Assembly: GCF_000280905.1 (NCBI RefSeq)
Contig: NZ_ALAP01000012.1
Location: forward strand, 1-64,000
Length of the DNA stretch: 64,000 bases
From: Streptomyces sp. AA1529
GTDB lineage: Bacteria; Actinomycetota; Actinomycetes; Streptomycetales; Streptomycetaceae
Direction: 5' to 3'
Positions 33,755 to 42,416 of this stretch are shown one piece after another (within the stretch, counting starts at the first letter, position 1; each line of letters starts with the position of its first letter). The notes beneath the pieces were generated by a model, which was given only the letters and a program-made list of their open reading frames with translations, had not been told where the DNA came from and did no database searches. The position numbers and the translations under genes were made by a program.

Positions 33755-35200
33755 TCAACCGCGCGGGTGCGGCCAGGCGTTGATGCGGCAGGTCTTGCCC
33801 TGCGTGGTGAGGTACTTGGTCTGCTGCATCATCACCGGCGCCGGCTTGCCGTCGCCGGGACAGCCCACATGGCCGTGGCCCAGCCGGTGGCCCACCTCGT
33901 GGTTGATGAGCATCTCCCGGTAGGCGCGCATGTGGTCGGGACCGAACGTCTCGGCGCCGCGCGCCCACCGCCACGCGTTGATCATGACGCGGTCGGTGGC
34001 TGCCGAGTCGCAGGAGACCTTCTCCTGACTGGTGTCCAGCCCGGACTTGGCGCACCACACATCGGTGGTGCGCGGACTGGCCAGCGTGATCACGAACCGC
34101 GCCTTGCCGGAGGAGACCCGCTCGAAGCTGCGCTTGCCGTCGTGCGCCCAGCTCCGCTCGTCGTTGAGCGTCTTGTGCACCGCCCGCGCGAACAGCTCGC
34201 CGTCCAGCGGCACCCCGCCCTCCACCTCGACGCGGTAGCGCACCACCTCGCCCTTGCCCGGGCCCTTCTGGTGACCGGGCACGGCGCTGAACCTGCCCGA
34301 GCCCTCCAGGTCGTCGGCCAGCGGGTACTGCCGGGCCATCTTCTCGCCGTAGGAGGCGGGTGAGCTGCCGGGGGCGGGACGCGCGCCGCGGTCGGCACGC
34401 TCGGTACCGGAAGCGCCGTCCGGATCGTCGGGCGCCCGCTCCCCCGTCTTCAGCCCCCGCCCGGAGTCCCCGCTGCTGTGCTCCCCACCGGCCACCTGCG
34501 CGGCCACGATGAAGGCCAGCACCGTCGTGACGGCCGCGGCGACGATCCCGGTGGCCGTACGGGCGCGGCTGGCCGGCTTCCTGGTCAGCGGCGTGGGCTC
34601 CGACTCCGGCTCCGGCTCCGGAGGCGCCTGCCGCGCACCGCTCCCGGCACCACCGGCCGCGGCGTCGGGCGACTGCGCCCCGCCGGGCGCGGCGGTGGCG
34701 TCCGGCCGGGATCCGCCGGGCCGGGCCGCGCCGGGCGCGTCCGCGGCGAAGGCGCCCTTGTCGAAAGCGTCCAGATACTCCTGCCGCGGCCCGCCGGAAC
34801 GCCGGCCGCCGGCCGCCGCACGGCCCGCGCTCCCGCCGGGGTCGGTGCCCCGGCCGCGGCTGCGGGGCGGCGCCGGTGCGCCCTCCGGGTGCTGGGGATG
34901 GCCACCGCGGGCGGCCTGCCCCACCGCGTGAGCGGGCACGCCGTGCGCGGGGGTGCCCTGCGGGCCGGGGCCCGTCGGGCGGCCACCGGCCCCCGGCGGT
35001 ACGGAAGGTGACGGCCTGCCAGGTGCGCCGGGGGCGGGGACGCCGGGTTCGGGCACGCCGGAGCCGCCGGTCCCGCCCGGAGCGTCACCGGGGCGGGGCC
35101 GGGCTGCGGCGTCGGGGCCCGGGCCGGGGTGCTCGGATATCCGGGCGCGCTCCTCTCTGCGCCCGAAACCGGCCTTGCCCTTGCGGCTATGGCGTCCCAC
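33755..35200 (-). CDS. DUF3152 membrane-anchored metalloprotease-like protein
   Basis: This 481-residue protein has a long Pro/Gly-rich cytoplasmic region (about 1-205) and one membrane helix near 215-237 (TGIVAAAVTTVLAFIVAAQVAGG). The extracellular DUF3152 domain ends with NHEVGHRLGHGHVGCPGDGK, a HExxH-x-GHxH metzincin-like zinc motif, and VMMQQT/TCRINAWP. The catalytic Glu and three His are present, so secreted peptidase activity is plausible. The GTG start shares one base with the stop of the upstream alpha/beta hydrolase (TAGTG), with GGAAGGTGA just before it: the pair is translationally coupled. The mycobacterial counterpart is Rv3207c. Confidence 0.85.
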   Translation of the reverse strand: MGRHSRKGKAGFGRREERARISEHPGPGPDAAARPRPGDAPGGTGGSGVPEPGVPAPGAPGRPSPSVPPGAGGRPTGPGPQGTPAHGVPAHAVGQAARGGHPQHPEGAPAPPRSRGRGTDPGGSAGRAAAGGRRSGGPRQEYLDAFDKGAFAADAPGAARPGGSRPDATAAPGGAQSPDAAAGGAGSGARQAPPEPEPESEPTPLTRKPASRARTATGIVAAAVTTVLAFIVAAQVAGGEHSSGDSGRGLKTGERAPDDPDGASGTERADRGARPAPGSSPASYGEKMARQYPLADDLEGSGRFSAVPGHQKGPGKGEVVRYRVEVEGGVPLDGELFARAVHKTLNDERSWAHDGKRSFERVSSGKARFVITLASPRTTDVWCAKSGLDTSQEKVSCDSAATDRVMINAWRWARGAETFGPDHMRAYREMLINHEVGHRLGHGHVGCPGDGKPAPVMMQQTKYLTTQGKTCRINAWPHPRG

Positions 35201-36258
35201 TAGTCACCTTCCGGGGTTGCCGGGTCCTGGGTGAGGGCACCGGCGGAGGAGTTGTTCAGCCTCTGTGTCGCCCCGCCCGCCTCCTGGAGCAGGTCGCGGA
35301 CCGCGCCCGCGACGATCTCGGGGTACTCCATCATGGCGACGTGGCCCGCTTCCGGCAGGGCGAGCAGCCGGGAATCGCGGAAAGCGGCCGAGGCACGCCG
35401 CGCCACCCGGAAGGCGACCAGTTGGTCGCGCCCACCGTAGACCAGAAGCGTGGGTGCCAGCACCCGCTCGGCCTGCCGCCACAGGGCATGCTGCCCGCCC
35501 AGCGTGTACGCGTCGACGATGCCCCTGGTCGAGCGGACCATGGCGTCCCAGAAGTAGGGCAGTTGCACTCTGCGCGCGTACTCCTGGGAGGCCGCGGCGA
35601 AGTCCTCGGCCGAGACCCGTGCCGGATCGCCGTAGCAGAGCCCGAGCACACCGCCGGTGCGCCGCTCGGGAGACCAGTCCCTGGTCAGCCGGTCGAACAG
35701 GGCGGCGATCCCGGGCACGGCCAGCAGCGCCGTCGGCCAGGCGGTGCGCTGCGGAGGGATCTCCGGCAGCGCGGGCGAGACGAGCGTCAGCGTCCGCACC
35801 AGGTCGGGGCGGACGGCGGCCACCCGGGTGGCCACCGCGCCGCCGAGCGAGTTGCCTAGCAGGTGCACGGGTGCGCGCCCGCCGGCGTCCAGGTACCGGA
35901 TGACGGCACGCGCGTGCCCGGAGACCGAGTAGTCGCCGCTGTCCGGCGGCGGGGAGTCGCCGAAGCCGGGCAGGTCGAGGGCCTCGCCGCGCACGTCGGA
36001 CGCGAGTTCGGCCATCAGCGCGGACCAGTTGAGCGAGGAGCCGCCCAGTCCGTGCACGTACAGCGCGGTCGGCCGGGTGTCCTCGGCCGCGTCCGCAGCG
36101 TCCGCCGCGGTCTCGTGCCGTCCCCGTACGGCCAGCGTCAGCCCGGGCAGGGAGAGGGTCCGCAGCGTCTCCCGCTCCCCGACGCGGGACCGCGAGGGGT
36201 TCGGGGCAGCACTGCGGGCCGTGGAGGCGGGGGCTCCCGGCTGCTCGGTGGAGGACAT
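35200..36258 (-). CDS. Alpha/beta hydrolase
   Basis: This 352-residue alpha/beta-fold hydrolase has the oxyanion segment YVHGLGGSSLNW, the nucleophile elbow LLGNSLGGAVA, LLVYGGRDQLV for the acid and GHVAMMEYPE for the catalytic His. The elbow is GNSLG rather than GHSLG. The first 30 residues are disordered. No signal peptide is present. It is coupled to the DUF3152 gene downstream by a 1-nt overlap. An alternative antisense-like frame over the same region was disregarded. The substrate is unknown; esterase or lipase are typical guesses. Confidence 0.88.
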   Translation of the reverse strand: MSSTEQPGAPASTARSAAPNPSRSRVGERETLRTLSLPGLTLAVRGRHETAADAADAAEDTRPTALYVHGLGGSSLNWSALMAELASDVRGEALDLPGFGDSPPPDSGDYSVSGHARAVIRYLDAGGRAPVHLLGNSLGGAVATRVAAVRPDLVRTLTLVSPALPEIPPQRTAWPTALLAVPGIAALFDRLTRDWSPERRTGGVLGLCYGDPARVSAEDFAAASQEYARRVQLPYFWDAMVRSTRGIVDAYTLGGQHALWRQAERVLAPTLLVYGGRDQLVAFRVARRASAAFRDSRLLALPEAGHVAMMEYPEIVAGAVRDLLQEAGGATQRLNNSSAGALTQDPATPEGD

Positions 36259-36490
36259 GGAGCAATGTTACGAGACGATCACACTCCCCCTCACGTGTTC
36301 ACCGTCACAAGAAGAAGCACACTGGTTGTACGGGGGAGCACGGGCTTCCGCCGACCGCGCAGCGTCCGGAACGGATCCGGGAGCACTCGCGGGAGTGCGG
36401 GAGGCATGCATCGTGCGCCCCCGGTGACCCGGTCCTAGTCTCGTGAGAAGGGCCCGCCCCGTCGGGCCCCGTCTGGAAAGGAAGGCCCGC

Positions 36491-36733
36491 ATGGCAGTCG
36501 ATCCGACCGACCCGGAGACCTTCGGCGCGTACGAGGACCGCGACGACTACGAGGAGGAGCCGGAGGAGGCGGGAAGCCCGGAGGCCCCCGAGGCGGACAC
36601 CGCGGAGCAGCGCACCGACCTGGTGACGGACCGCGACGACCCGCTGACCGGCCGCGGCTCGGACGAGGTGAACGCGGCGGACGCGGCGGAACAGGCCCGC
36701 GTGGTGGAGCTGAACGAGGACGAGTACCGATAG
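36491..36733 (+). CDS. Small acidic protein of unknown function
   Basis: This 80-residue, highly acidic protein (about a third Asp and Glu) starts MAVDPTDPETFGAYEDRDDYEEE and ends AEQARVVELNEDEYR. A ribosome site, AAGGAAGG, precedes the ATG by about 5 nt. The central TDLVTDRDDPLTGRGSDEVNAADAAEQARVV looks conserved among Streptomyces small hypotheticals as far as I recall, but I cannot name a family. It is likely disordered and cytoplasmic. It lies alone between the hydrolase and the TetR gene. Confidence 0.65.
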   Translation: MAVDPTDPETFGAYEDRDDYEEEPEEAGSPEAPEADTAEQRTDLVTDRDDPLTGRGSDEVNAADAAEQARVVELNEDEYR

Positions 36734-36902
36734 CGGAGCACCGGTTGCGACGCACGAGTACCGGTCCCGGCCGCCGGAGGCGCAGACTGACAAGCAGACG
36801 AACACCGACGAGAGCCGACGAGAGCCGCCGAAGACGCCGTCGGCGGGTGGCGCCGGAGGGAAGACCCGCGGCACCGGAGCGAAAATTCGTGGGCCGGGAA
36901 CC

Positions 36903-36930
36903 TTTCACCCCCGTTACCGAAAAGTACGAT
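36903..36930 (+). promoter_or_regulatory. Candidate promoter of the TetR gene
   Basis: TTTCAC (36903-36908), a 16-nt spacer and TACGAT (36925-36930) fit a primary-sigma promoter with a poor -35. The predicted start near 36937 leaves a leader of about 38 nt to the GTG at 36975. Confidence 0.4.
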
Positions 36931-36974
36931 GGCGGCGCAGCGCAGCTCGCGCTCAGGAACTTCAGGGAGGCGGC

Positions 36975-37598
36975 GTGACAGCCATCGAGCAGACCGAGGC
37001 GCGCCCGCGCGGTACGCGTCTGCCGCGCCGGGCGCGACGTAACCAGCTACTGGGCGCAGCTCAGGAGGTCTTCGTCGCGCAGGGCTACCACGCGGCAGCG
37101 ATGGATGACATCGCCGACCGTGCCGGGGTCAGCAAACCGGTGCTCTACCAGCATTTCCCGGGGAAGCTCGACCTGTACCTCGCGCTCCTGGACCAGCACT
37201 GCGAGGCGCTGCTCCAGGCGGTGCGCGCAGCACTGGAGTCCACCACGGACAACAAGCAGCGGGTCGCGGCGACGATGGACGCCTACTTCGCCTTCGTGGA
37301 GAACGAGGGCGGTGCCTTCCGGCTGGTCTTCGAGTCCGACCTGACCAACGAGCCCGCGGTGCGCGAGCGCGTGGACAAGGTGAGCCTGGACTGCGCCGAG
37401 GCGGTCAGCGAGGTCATCTCCGAGGACACCAAGCTGCCCTCGGAGGAGGCGATGCTGCTGGCCGTGGGACTGTGCGGAATGGCCCAGATCACCGCGCGCT
37501 ACTGGCTGGGCGCGGGGCAGCAGATCCCGCGCGACGCCGCGGCGAAGCTGATCTCCTCGCTCTCCTGGCGGGGCATCGCGGGCTTCCCGATGCAGTGA
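36975..37598 (+). CDS. TetR/AcrR-family transcriptional regulator
   Basis: This 207-residue regulator has an N-terminal helix-turn-helix (RRNQLLGAAQEVFVAQGYHAAAMDDIADRAGVSKPVLYQHFPGKLDLYLALL). Its ligand domain, with FRLVFESDLTNEP and GMAQITARYWLGAGQ, is shared with the actinobacterial group that includes mycobacterial Rv3208 (FasR). GGGAGG lies 4 nt before the GTG. It precedes DUF3107 as Rv3208 precedes Rv3208A. Because Streptomyces lacks type I FAS, the regulated genes are probably different; no target site can be proposed here. Confidence 0.88.
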   Translation: MTAIEQTEARPRGTRLPRRARRNQLLGAAQEVFVAQGYHAAAMDDIADRAGVSKPVLYQHFPGKLDLYLALLDQHCEALLQAVRAALESTTDNKQRVAATMDAYFAFVENEGGAFRLVFESDLTNEPAVRERVDKVSLDCAEAVSEVISEDTKLPSEEAMLLAVGLCGMAQITARYWLGAGQQIPRDAAAKLISSLSWRGIAGFPMQ

Positions 37599-37755
37599 GG
37601 GGGCGCGGCGGAGGGCGGTTGTTCGCTGCGGGCGTGCGACCGCGCGCCCTCCGCTTCCCTGCTGAGAGCTAGGGTTGCTCCGTACGGCGCGGTTCGCCGC
37701 GCATCGCATCCCGGGCGAGGCCACGGGATACCAGGACCGTCGGAGGGACATAGCC

Positions 37756-37983
37756 GTGGAGGTCAAGATCGGCGTGCAGTACGCGCCTCGCGAGATCGTC
37801 ATGGAGAGCAAGCAGACTCCTGACGAGGTCGAGAGCGCGGTGGCGGCGGCACTGGAGAAGGGCTCCGGGCTGCTCGGCCTGGAGGACGAGCACGGCCGGA
37901 AGATCCTCGTCCCGGCGGAGCGCATCGCCTACGTCGAGATCGGTGAGGCGTCGGGCCGCAAGGTGGGCTTCGGCGCGATCTGA
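37756..37983 (+). CDS. DUF3107 domain protein
   Basis: This 75-residue protein begins MEVKIGVQYAPREIVMESKQTPDEVE and ends GRKVGFGAI, with RKILVPAERIAYVEIG in between, typical of the actinobacterial DUF3107 family (Mtb Rv3208A, TB9.4). The ATP-like fold is unknown and the function is unassigned. The GTG at 37756 has GGAGG about 9 nt upstream. It follows the TetR gene with a gap of about 160 bp, so it may have its own promoter. Confidence 0.9.
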   Translation: MEVKIGVQYAPREIVMESKQTPDEVESAVAAALEKGSGLLGLEDEHGRKILVPAERIAYVEIGEASGRKVGFGAI

Positions 37984-38050
37984 CCGGGCGGCGCCCCCGG
38001 GCGCACGGCAGGACGCGCACGCGGCAGAGACGCCCGGATGCACACAGCCG

Positions 38051-38087
38051 ACGGCGGTCGCGGGATTCCTCCCGCGACCGCCGTTTC
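38051..38087 (+). terminator. Intrinsic terminator after DUF3107
   Basis: acggcggtcgcggga (38051-38065) and tcccgcgaccgccgt (38070-38084) form a perfect 15-bp stem with a TTCC loop, followed by TTTCA. It ends the DUF3107 transcript before the next small gene. Confidence 0.85.
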
Positions 38088-38172
38088 AGCGTCCGTGCCC
38101 GGGGGGAGGACCGGAGCGACCGCGGCCGGCCACGGCGCGGTCCCCTGACCGGCCCCACCCGAGGAGGTCCTC

Positions 38173-38550
38173 ATGATCTGGGAGGCTCTCGGCTCCGCAG
38201 CCCTGGGAGGCGCCCTCGCGCTCGCCGCGAGCAGGCGGTTTCCCCAGCGGCTTCCCGACCGGCGGCTGGTGCTCGCGACGGGCCCCGTCGCCGCGCTGGC
38301 CGGCGGCCTCATCAGCCGCACCGTGCTCGGCTCCGGCCATCTGGTGGTGGTGTGGTGCCTCGCACTGGCCTTCAGCGCGGCCCTGCTGTCCCTGCTGCTG
38401 CGGGACGAGTCGCCCGGGCGCCGGCAGTGGCGCCAGGACGCGCTGCGCACCGCCCCGGCACCCGCGGGTGCGAGCGCCGGGTTCGGGCAGCCGGCCGACT
38501 TCAGGCAGCAAGCCCCAGCGCTGCCATCCGCTTCGTATGGGCCTCGGTGA
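38173..38550 (+). CDS. Small membrane protein of unknown function
   Basis: This 125-residue protein has three hydrophobic helices (about 5-20, 33-52 and 57-76) after MIWEALGSAALGGALALAASRRF, then a soluble Pro/Ala-rich tail. GAGGAGG precedes the ATG with good spacing. No family is recognised. Its last 50 bp overlap the ferritin-like gene on the other strand, so the tail beyond residue 109 is constrained by two reading frames. Confidence 0.6.
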   Translation: MIWEALGSAALGGALALAASRRFPQRLPDRRLVLATGPVAALAGGLISRTVLGSGHLVVVWCLALAFSAALLSLLLRDESPGRRQWRQDALRTAPAPAGASAGFGQPADFRQQAPALPSASYGPR

Positions 38551-39274
38551 TCCGGGAGAACATCTTGCCGACCTCGGCGAGGTCGAAGCCGTCGGCGAGG
38601 CCGCCGACCAGCATGGTGGAGAGCGCGTCCCGGTCGGCGACCACCCGCTGCGCCTGGGAGAGCGCCTCCCCCATCAGCCGCCGCGCCCACAGCGCGAGCC
38701 GGCCGCCCACCCGGGGGTCGGCCTCGATGGCGGCGCGGACCTTCTCCACGGCGAAGCTGGAGTGCCCCGTGTCGTCCAGGACGCTGAGCACCAGGGCGCG
38801 GGTGTCGGCGTCGAGCCGGGTGGCGACCTCGCGGTAGAAGTCGGAGGCGATGGAGTCGCCGACGTACGCCTTGATCAGCCCCTCCAGCCAGTCGGAGGGC
38901 GCGGTGAGCCGGTGGAACTCGTCCAGCGCGGCGGCGAACGGCTCCATGGCGGCGGTGGGGTCCTCGTCGATGCGGGCCAGCCGCTCGCGCAGTTTCCCGA
39001 AGTGGTGGAACTCGGCCGACGCCATGGAGGCCAGCTCGGCCTTGTCCGCGAGCGACGGCGCCAGCTTGGCGTCCTCGGCGAGCCGCTCGAAGGCCGCCAG
39101 CTCCCCGTAGGCCAGCGCTCCCAGCAGATCGACGACCGCGGCGCGGTAGGTCGGGTCCGCCGACGCCTGCTCCCAGCTCTGGGTGGCGATGGTGGTGGCG
39201 GGGGCGGGCTCGGTTCCGGCGGCTTCGGGCTCGGCGGCCCCGGCTTCGGCGGCGGTCTTGTCAGGCGTCTCCAT
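38501..39274 (-). CDS. Ferritin-like fold protein (MiaE-like)
   Basis: This 257-residue four-helix ferritin-like protein carries repeated Glu and ExxH elements: YGELAAFERLAED, MASAEFHHFGKLRERL, DFYREVA and DDTGHSSFAVEKVRAAIE. Such proteins (PF13794, comparable to Rv3210c) form a possible diiron site; the substrate is unknown, with tRNA hydroxylation suggested by the MiaE name only. The ATG at 39274 has GAGG directly before it, so a slightly upstream GTG is possible. The first 30 residues are Ala/Glu-rich. It is divergent from the DEAD-box helicase gene. Confidence 0.85.
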   Translation of the reverse strand: METPDKTAAEAGAAEPEAAGTEPAPATTIATQSWEQASADPTYRAAVVDLLGALAYGELAAFERLAEDAKLAPSLADKAELASMASAEFHHFGKLRERLARIDEDPTAAMEPFAAALDEFHRLTAPSDWLEGLIKAYVGDSIASDFYREVATRLDADTRALVLSVLDDTGHSSFAVEKVRAAIEADPRVGGRLALWARRLMGEALSQAQRVVADRDALSTMLVGGLADGFDLAEVGKMFSRITEAHTKRMAALGLAA

Positions 39275-39708
39275 ACCTCGCACGATAGCCCGCGACGGCA
39301 GGCCGGGAAGGACCCGTCCGGCCCCCCATCGGCCCCACGAGAGCCCAGGTGAACTCGTACACAACGATTGCCCCGGTACAGATGCGCGGATCCGGGGTAC
39401 AGTGATATTGAGTCCACCGGATGGCGTGGACTCGCTGCATGCATGAAATGCGGATGCCCGGTCGGTGGCCCGATCGGCTCCGATCCGACAGCCTTCCGTC
39501 GGTCCGCTCCGGTGGGCCGCACTGAGAGGGACCGCTCGCGCGAGTGAGGCGCTTGAGCGGGAGACAGTGGTCCCGCACCGCTCAGCGGGCCGCACGACGG
39601 CCGCTGGGTCGCGGTAGATCCTCTCCTCGCTCCGTCGGCACACCCAGAGGACTGGGTCGGCCGGACGCCGCAGCCGTACTCGCGCGTCACACAGAAGAGG
39701 CAAGCATC
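39275..39708. other. 434-bp region between the ferritin-like gene and the DEAD-box helicase
   Basis: No gene is credible here. The left part is relatively AT-rich near 39355-39415 and contains two similar segments, cccggtacagatgcg and cggggtacagtgat, possible -10 regions (TACAGA, TACAGT). The right part should be a long 5' leader of the helicase mRNA, as is common for cold-induced DEAD-box genes, with short inverted repeats but no clear terminator. Confidence 0.5.
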
Positions 39709-41391
39709 CTGTCCACGACGTTCAGAGATCTCGGGATCCTCCCCGAGACCGCCGAGGCCCTCGAAGCCGTCGGCATCACATCCCCCTTCCCGATCCAGGA
39801 GATGACGCTCCCGGTGGCCCTCGCCGGCGCCGACGTCATCGGCCAGGCCAAGACCGGTACCGGCAAGACGCTCGGTTTCGGGCTGCCGCTGCTGGAGTCG
39901 GTCACCGTTCCCGCCGACGTCGAGCTGGGCCGCGCCCGGCCCGAGGAACTCTCCGAGGCCCCGCAGGCACTCGTCGTCGTGCCCACCCGCGAACTGTGCC
40001 AGCAGGTGACCAACGACCTGCTCACCGCCGGCAAGGTGCGCAACGTCCGGGTCCTGTCGATCTACGGCGGGCGCGCCTACGAGCCCCAGGTCGAGGCCCT
40101 GAAGAAGGGTGTCGACGTGGTCGTGGGCACCCCCGGGCGGCTGCTGGACCTGGCCGGCCAGAAGAAGCTCCGGCTCTCGGAGATCCGGGCCCTCGTCCTG
40201 GACGAGGCCGACGAGATGCTCGACCTGGGCTTCCTCCCCGACGTCGAGAAGATCATCGAGATGCTGCCGACCCGGCGCCAGACGATGCTCTTCTCGGCGA
40301 CCATGCCCGGCCAGGTCATCTCGCTCGCCCGGCGCTACATGAGCCAGCCCACGCACATCCGCGCCACCGCGCCGGACGACGAGGGCCAGACGGTGGCGAA
40401 CACCACACAGCACGTCTTCCGCGCCCACTCCATGGACAAGCAGGAGATGGTCGCCCGGATCCTGCAGGCCGAGGGCCGCGAGCTGGCGATGGTCTTCTGC
40501 CGCACGAAGCGCACGGCGGCCGATGTCGCCGAGCAGCTCTCGCGGCGCGGCTTCGCGGCCGGCGCGGTCCACGGCGACCTGGGGCAGGGCGCCCGCGAAC
40601 AGGCGCTGCGCGCGTTCCGCAACGGCAAGGTCGATGTACTGGTGTGCACGGACGTCGCCGCCCGCGGTATCGACGTCGACAACGTCACCCACGTGATCAA
40701 CTACCAGACGCCCGAGGACGAGAAGACCTATCTGCACCGCATCGGCCGCACCGGCCGCGCGGGCGCGTACGGCACCGCGGTCACGCTGTGCGACTGGGAC
40801 GACATCCCGCGCTGGCAGCTGATCAACAAGGCGCTGGACCTGGACTTCAACGACCCGGAGGAGACCTACTCCACCTCGCCGCACCTGTACGAGGCGCTGA
40901 AGATCCCCGCCGGGGCCAAGGGCATCCTGCCCCGTACCGAGCGCACCCGGGCCGGGCTCGCCGCCGAGGAGATCGAGGACCTGGGCGAGCCCGGCGGGCG
41001 CGCACCGGGCCGCTCCGGCCGGTCCGGCGGCGGCACCGAGCGCACGCGTCCGGAGCGCAAGCCGCGCCAGCGCAGGCGCACCCGCGGCGCGCTGCGTACC
41101 GGTGAGCCCGGTTCCGGCCAGGACGCCGCTCCCGCCGGGTCGGAGCCCGCGGCGGACGGCGCCGCGGCCTCCGCCGAGGGCGGGGCGGCGCGTAAGCCGC
41201 GCCGCCGTCGGCGTACCCGCCCGGCCGCCGGGGAGGCGGGGGCGCAGGCTCCCGCCGCCAAGGAGGGCGGCGAGGCGGCCGGGGCCGCGGTCGGCACGGA
41301 GGAGGCGCCCCGCAAGCCGCGCCGTCGCCGGACCCGCTCCGGCGGCGCGAACCGCACCGGCTCCGCGGCGCAGCAGTCCGCGGAGGGCTGA
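39709..41391 (+). CDS. DEAD-box ATP-dependent RNA helicase (RhlE-like), probable CTG start
   Basis: The product is a DEAD-box helicase of 560 residues. It has the Q motif (GITSPFPIQEMTLP), Walker A AKTGTGKT, PTRELCQQ, GTPGRLLD, VLDEADEM, FSAT, RTKRTAADVAEQL, TDVAARGIDV and HRIGRTGRAG. The basic tail repeats RKPRQRRRTRG-like RNA-binding clusters three times. The conserved start STTFRDLGILPETAEALEAVGI is preceded by CTG at 39709, with GAAGAGG about 8 nt upstream. No ATG, GTG or TTG lies nearer than the poor candidates at 39544/39553, so a CTG start is likely. It acts in RNA remodelling; the Mtb positional counterpart is rhlE (Rv3211). Confidence 0.9.
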   Translation: MSTTFRDLGILPETAEALEAVGITSPFPIQEMTLPVALAGADVIGQAKTGTGKTLGFGLPLLESVTVPADVELGRARPEELSEAPQALVVVPTRELCQQVTNDLLTAGKVRNVRVLSIYGGRAYEPQVEALKKGVDVVVGTPGRLLDLAGQKKLRLSEIRALVLDEADEMLDLGFLPDVEKIIEMLPTRRQTMLFSATMPGQVISLARRYMSQPTHIRATAPDDEGQTVANTTQHVFRAHSMDKQEMVARILQAEGRELAMVFCRTKRTAADVAEQLSRRGFAAGAVHGDLGQGAREQALRAFRNGKVDVLVCTDVAARGIDVDNVTHVINYQTPEDEKTYLHRIGRTGRAGAYGTAVTLCDWDDIPRWQLINKALDLDFNDPEETYSTSPHLYEALKIPAGAKGILPRTERTRAGLAAEEIEDLGEPGGRAPGRSGRSGGGTERTRPERKPRQRRRTRGALRTGEPGSGQDAAPAGSEPAADGAAASAEGGAARKPRRRRRTRPAAGEAGAQAPAAKEGGEAAGAAVGTEEAPRKPRRRRTRSGGANRTGSAAQQSAEG

Positions 41392-41423
41392 CGCCCCGGT
41401 CCGGTCCACGGAGGGCTGACGCC
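41381..41423. repeat. 15-bp direct repeat at the helicase stop
   Basis: cggagggctgacgcc occurs at 41381-41395, spanning the stop codon, and again at 41409-41423. It looks like a small local duplication. Confidence 0.6.
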
Positions 41424-41442
41424 CTCACGGGCGACGCGTGCA

Positions 41443-41475
41443 CGGCCCGGTGTCCCGCTGCGGGGCACCGGGCCG
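41443..41475 (+). terminator. Terminator after the DEAD-box helicase
   Basis: cggcccggtgtcccg (41443-41457) pairs with cggggcaccgggccg (41461-41475), with one G-U pair and a 3-nt loop. It separates the helicase from the next gene in the same direction. Confidence 0.7.
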
Positions 41476-41513
41476 CTTGCTGTCCCGGGCACTTCTGCGG
41501 GTAGCGTCCTGGC

Positions 41514-42416
41514 ATGAGCAAGCCCCCCTTCCTCGCGCTCCCGTCCGGTGTGCGGGCGTACCGGATGGCCACCGCACGCGGGGAGTTCGCGGTGCACGAC
41601 ACCGCGGATGCGAGCCGTCCGGGGCCCGCCGTGCTGCTGCTGCCGGGGTTCACGGGCAGCAAGGAGGACTTCATCGGGCTGCTGGAGCCGCTGGCCCGGG
41701 CGGGGTTCCGGGCCGTCGCGGTGGACGGCCGGGGGCAGTACGAGACGGACGGTCCCCGGGAGGCGGCCGCCTACGCGCAGCCCGAGCTGGCCCGGGACGT
41801 GCACGCGGTCGCGGCGGTGCTCGGCCGCGGAGAGCCCGGGGCCGTGCATCTGCTCGGGCACTCCCTGGGCGGTCTGATCGCGCGCGCCGCGGTGCTGCGG
41901 GATGCGGCTCCCTTCGCCTCGCTGACGCTGCTGAGCAGCGGTCCGGCCGCCGTCGCGGCCGCGCAGCAGGAGCGGGTGCGGATGCTGCTGGGCGCGCTGG
42001 GGACGATGAGCATGGCGGCGATCTGGGAGGTCATGCGAGAGCTCGACCAGTCGGTCGGCTCCGCCGGTGAGGCGCCGTACTCGCAGCGGGAGGCGGTCGA
42101 GACCTCGGTGGCGCTGGAGGAGTTCCTGCGGCGCCGCTGGCTGGCCCAGGTGCCCGCGCAGCTCGCCGCCACCGGGGAGCAGTTGCTCACCGAACCGGAC
42201 CGGGTGGGCGAACTGGCGGCGCTGGGGCTGCCGTTCCATGTCGTCTCCGGCGCGGCGGACGACGCCTGGCCGGTGCCGCTGCTGGACGGGATGGCCGAGC
42301 GGCTGGGTGCCCGCCGCTCGGTGATCGCGGGTACCGGCCACTCCCCCAACGCGGAGCGGCCGGCGGAGACCGCGCGGGCTCTCGCCGACTTCTGGCTCAG
42401 CCCTTCCCCTCGATGA
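41514..42416 (+). CDS. Alpha/beta hydrolase
   Basis: This 300-residue hydrolase has LLLPGFTGSKEDF (oxyanion loop), LLGHSLGGLIARAA (nucleophile), VVSGAADDAWPV (acid) and AGTGHSPNAERPAE (His). It has no signal peptide. The substrate is unknown. Its 3' end overlaps the convergent marC gene by 20 bp. The gene is probably monocistronic, as a terminator lies just upstream. Confidence 0.9.
   Translation: MSKPPFLALPSGVRAYRMATARGEFAVHDTADASRPGPAVLLLPGFTGSKEDFIGLLEPLARAGFRAVAVDGRGQYETDGPREAAAYAQPELARDVHAVAAVLGRGEPGAVHLLGHSLGGLIARAAVLRDAAPFASLTLLSSGPAAVAAAQQERVRMLLGALGTMSMAAIWEVMRELDQSVGSAGEAPYSQREAVETSVALEEFLRRRWLAQVPAQLAATGEQLLTEPDRVGELAALGLPFHVVSGAADDAWPVPLLDGMAERLGARRSVIAGTGHSPNAERPAETARALADFWLSPSPR

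Noticed and set aside
35204..36265. Second minus-strand frame covering the alpha/beta hydrolase
   Set aside because: Shifted frame with Arg-rich composition; the hydrolase motifs are in the 35200-36258 frame.
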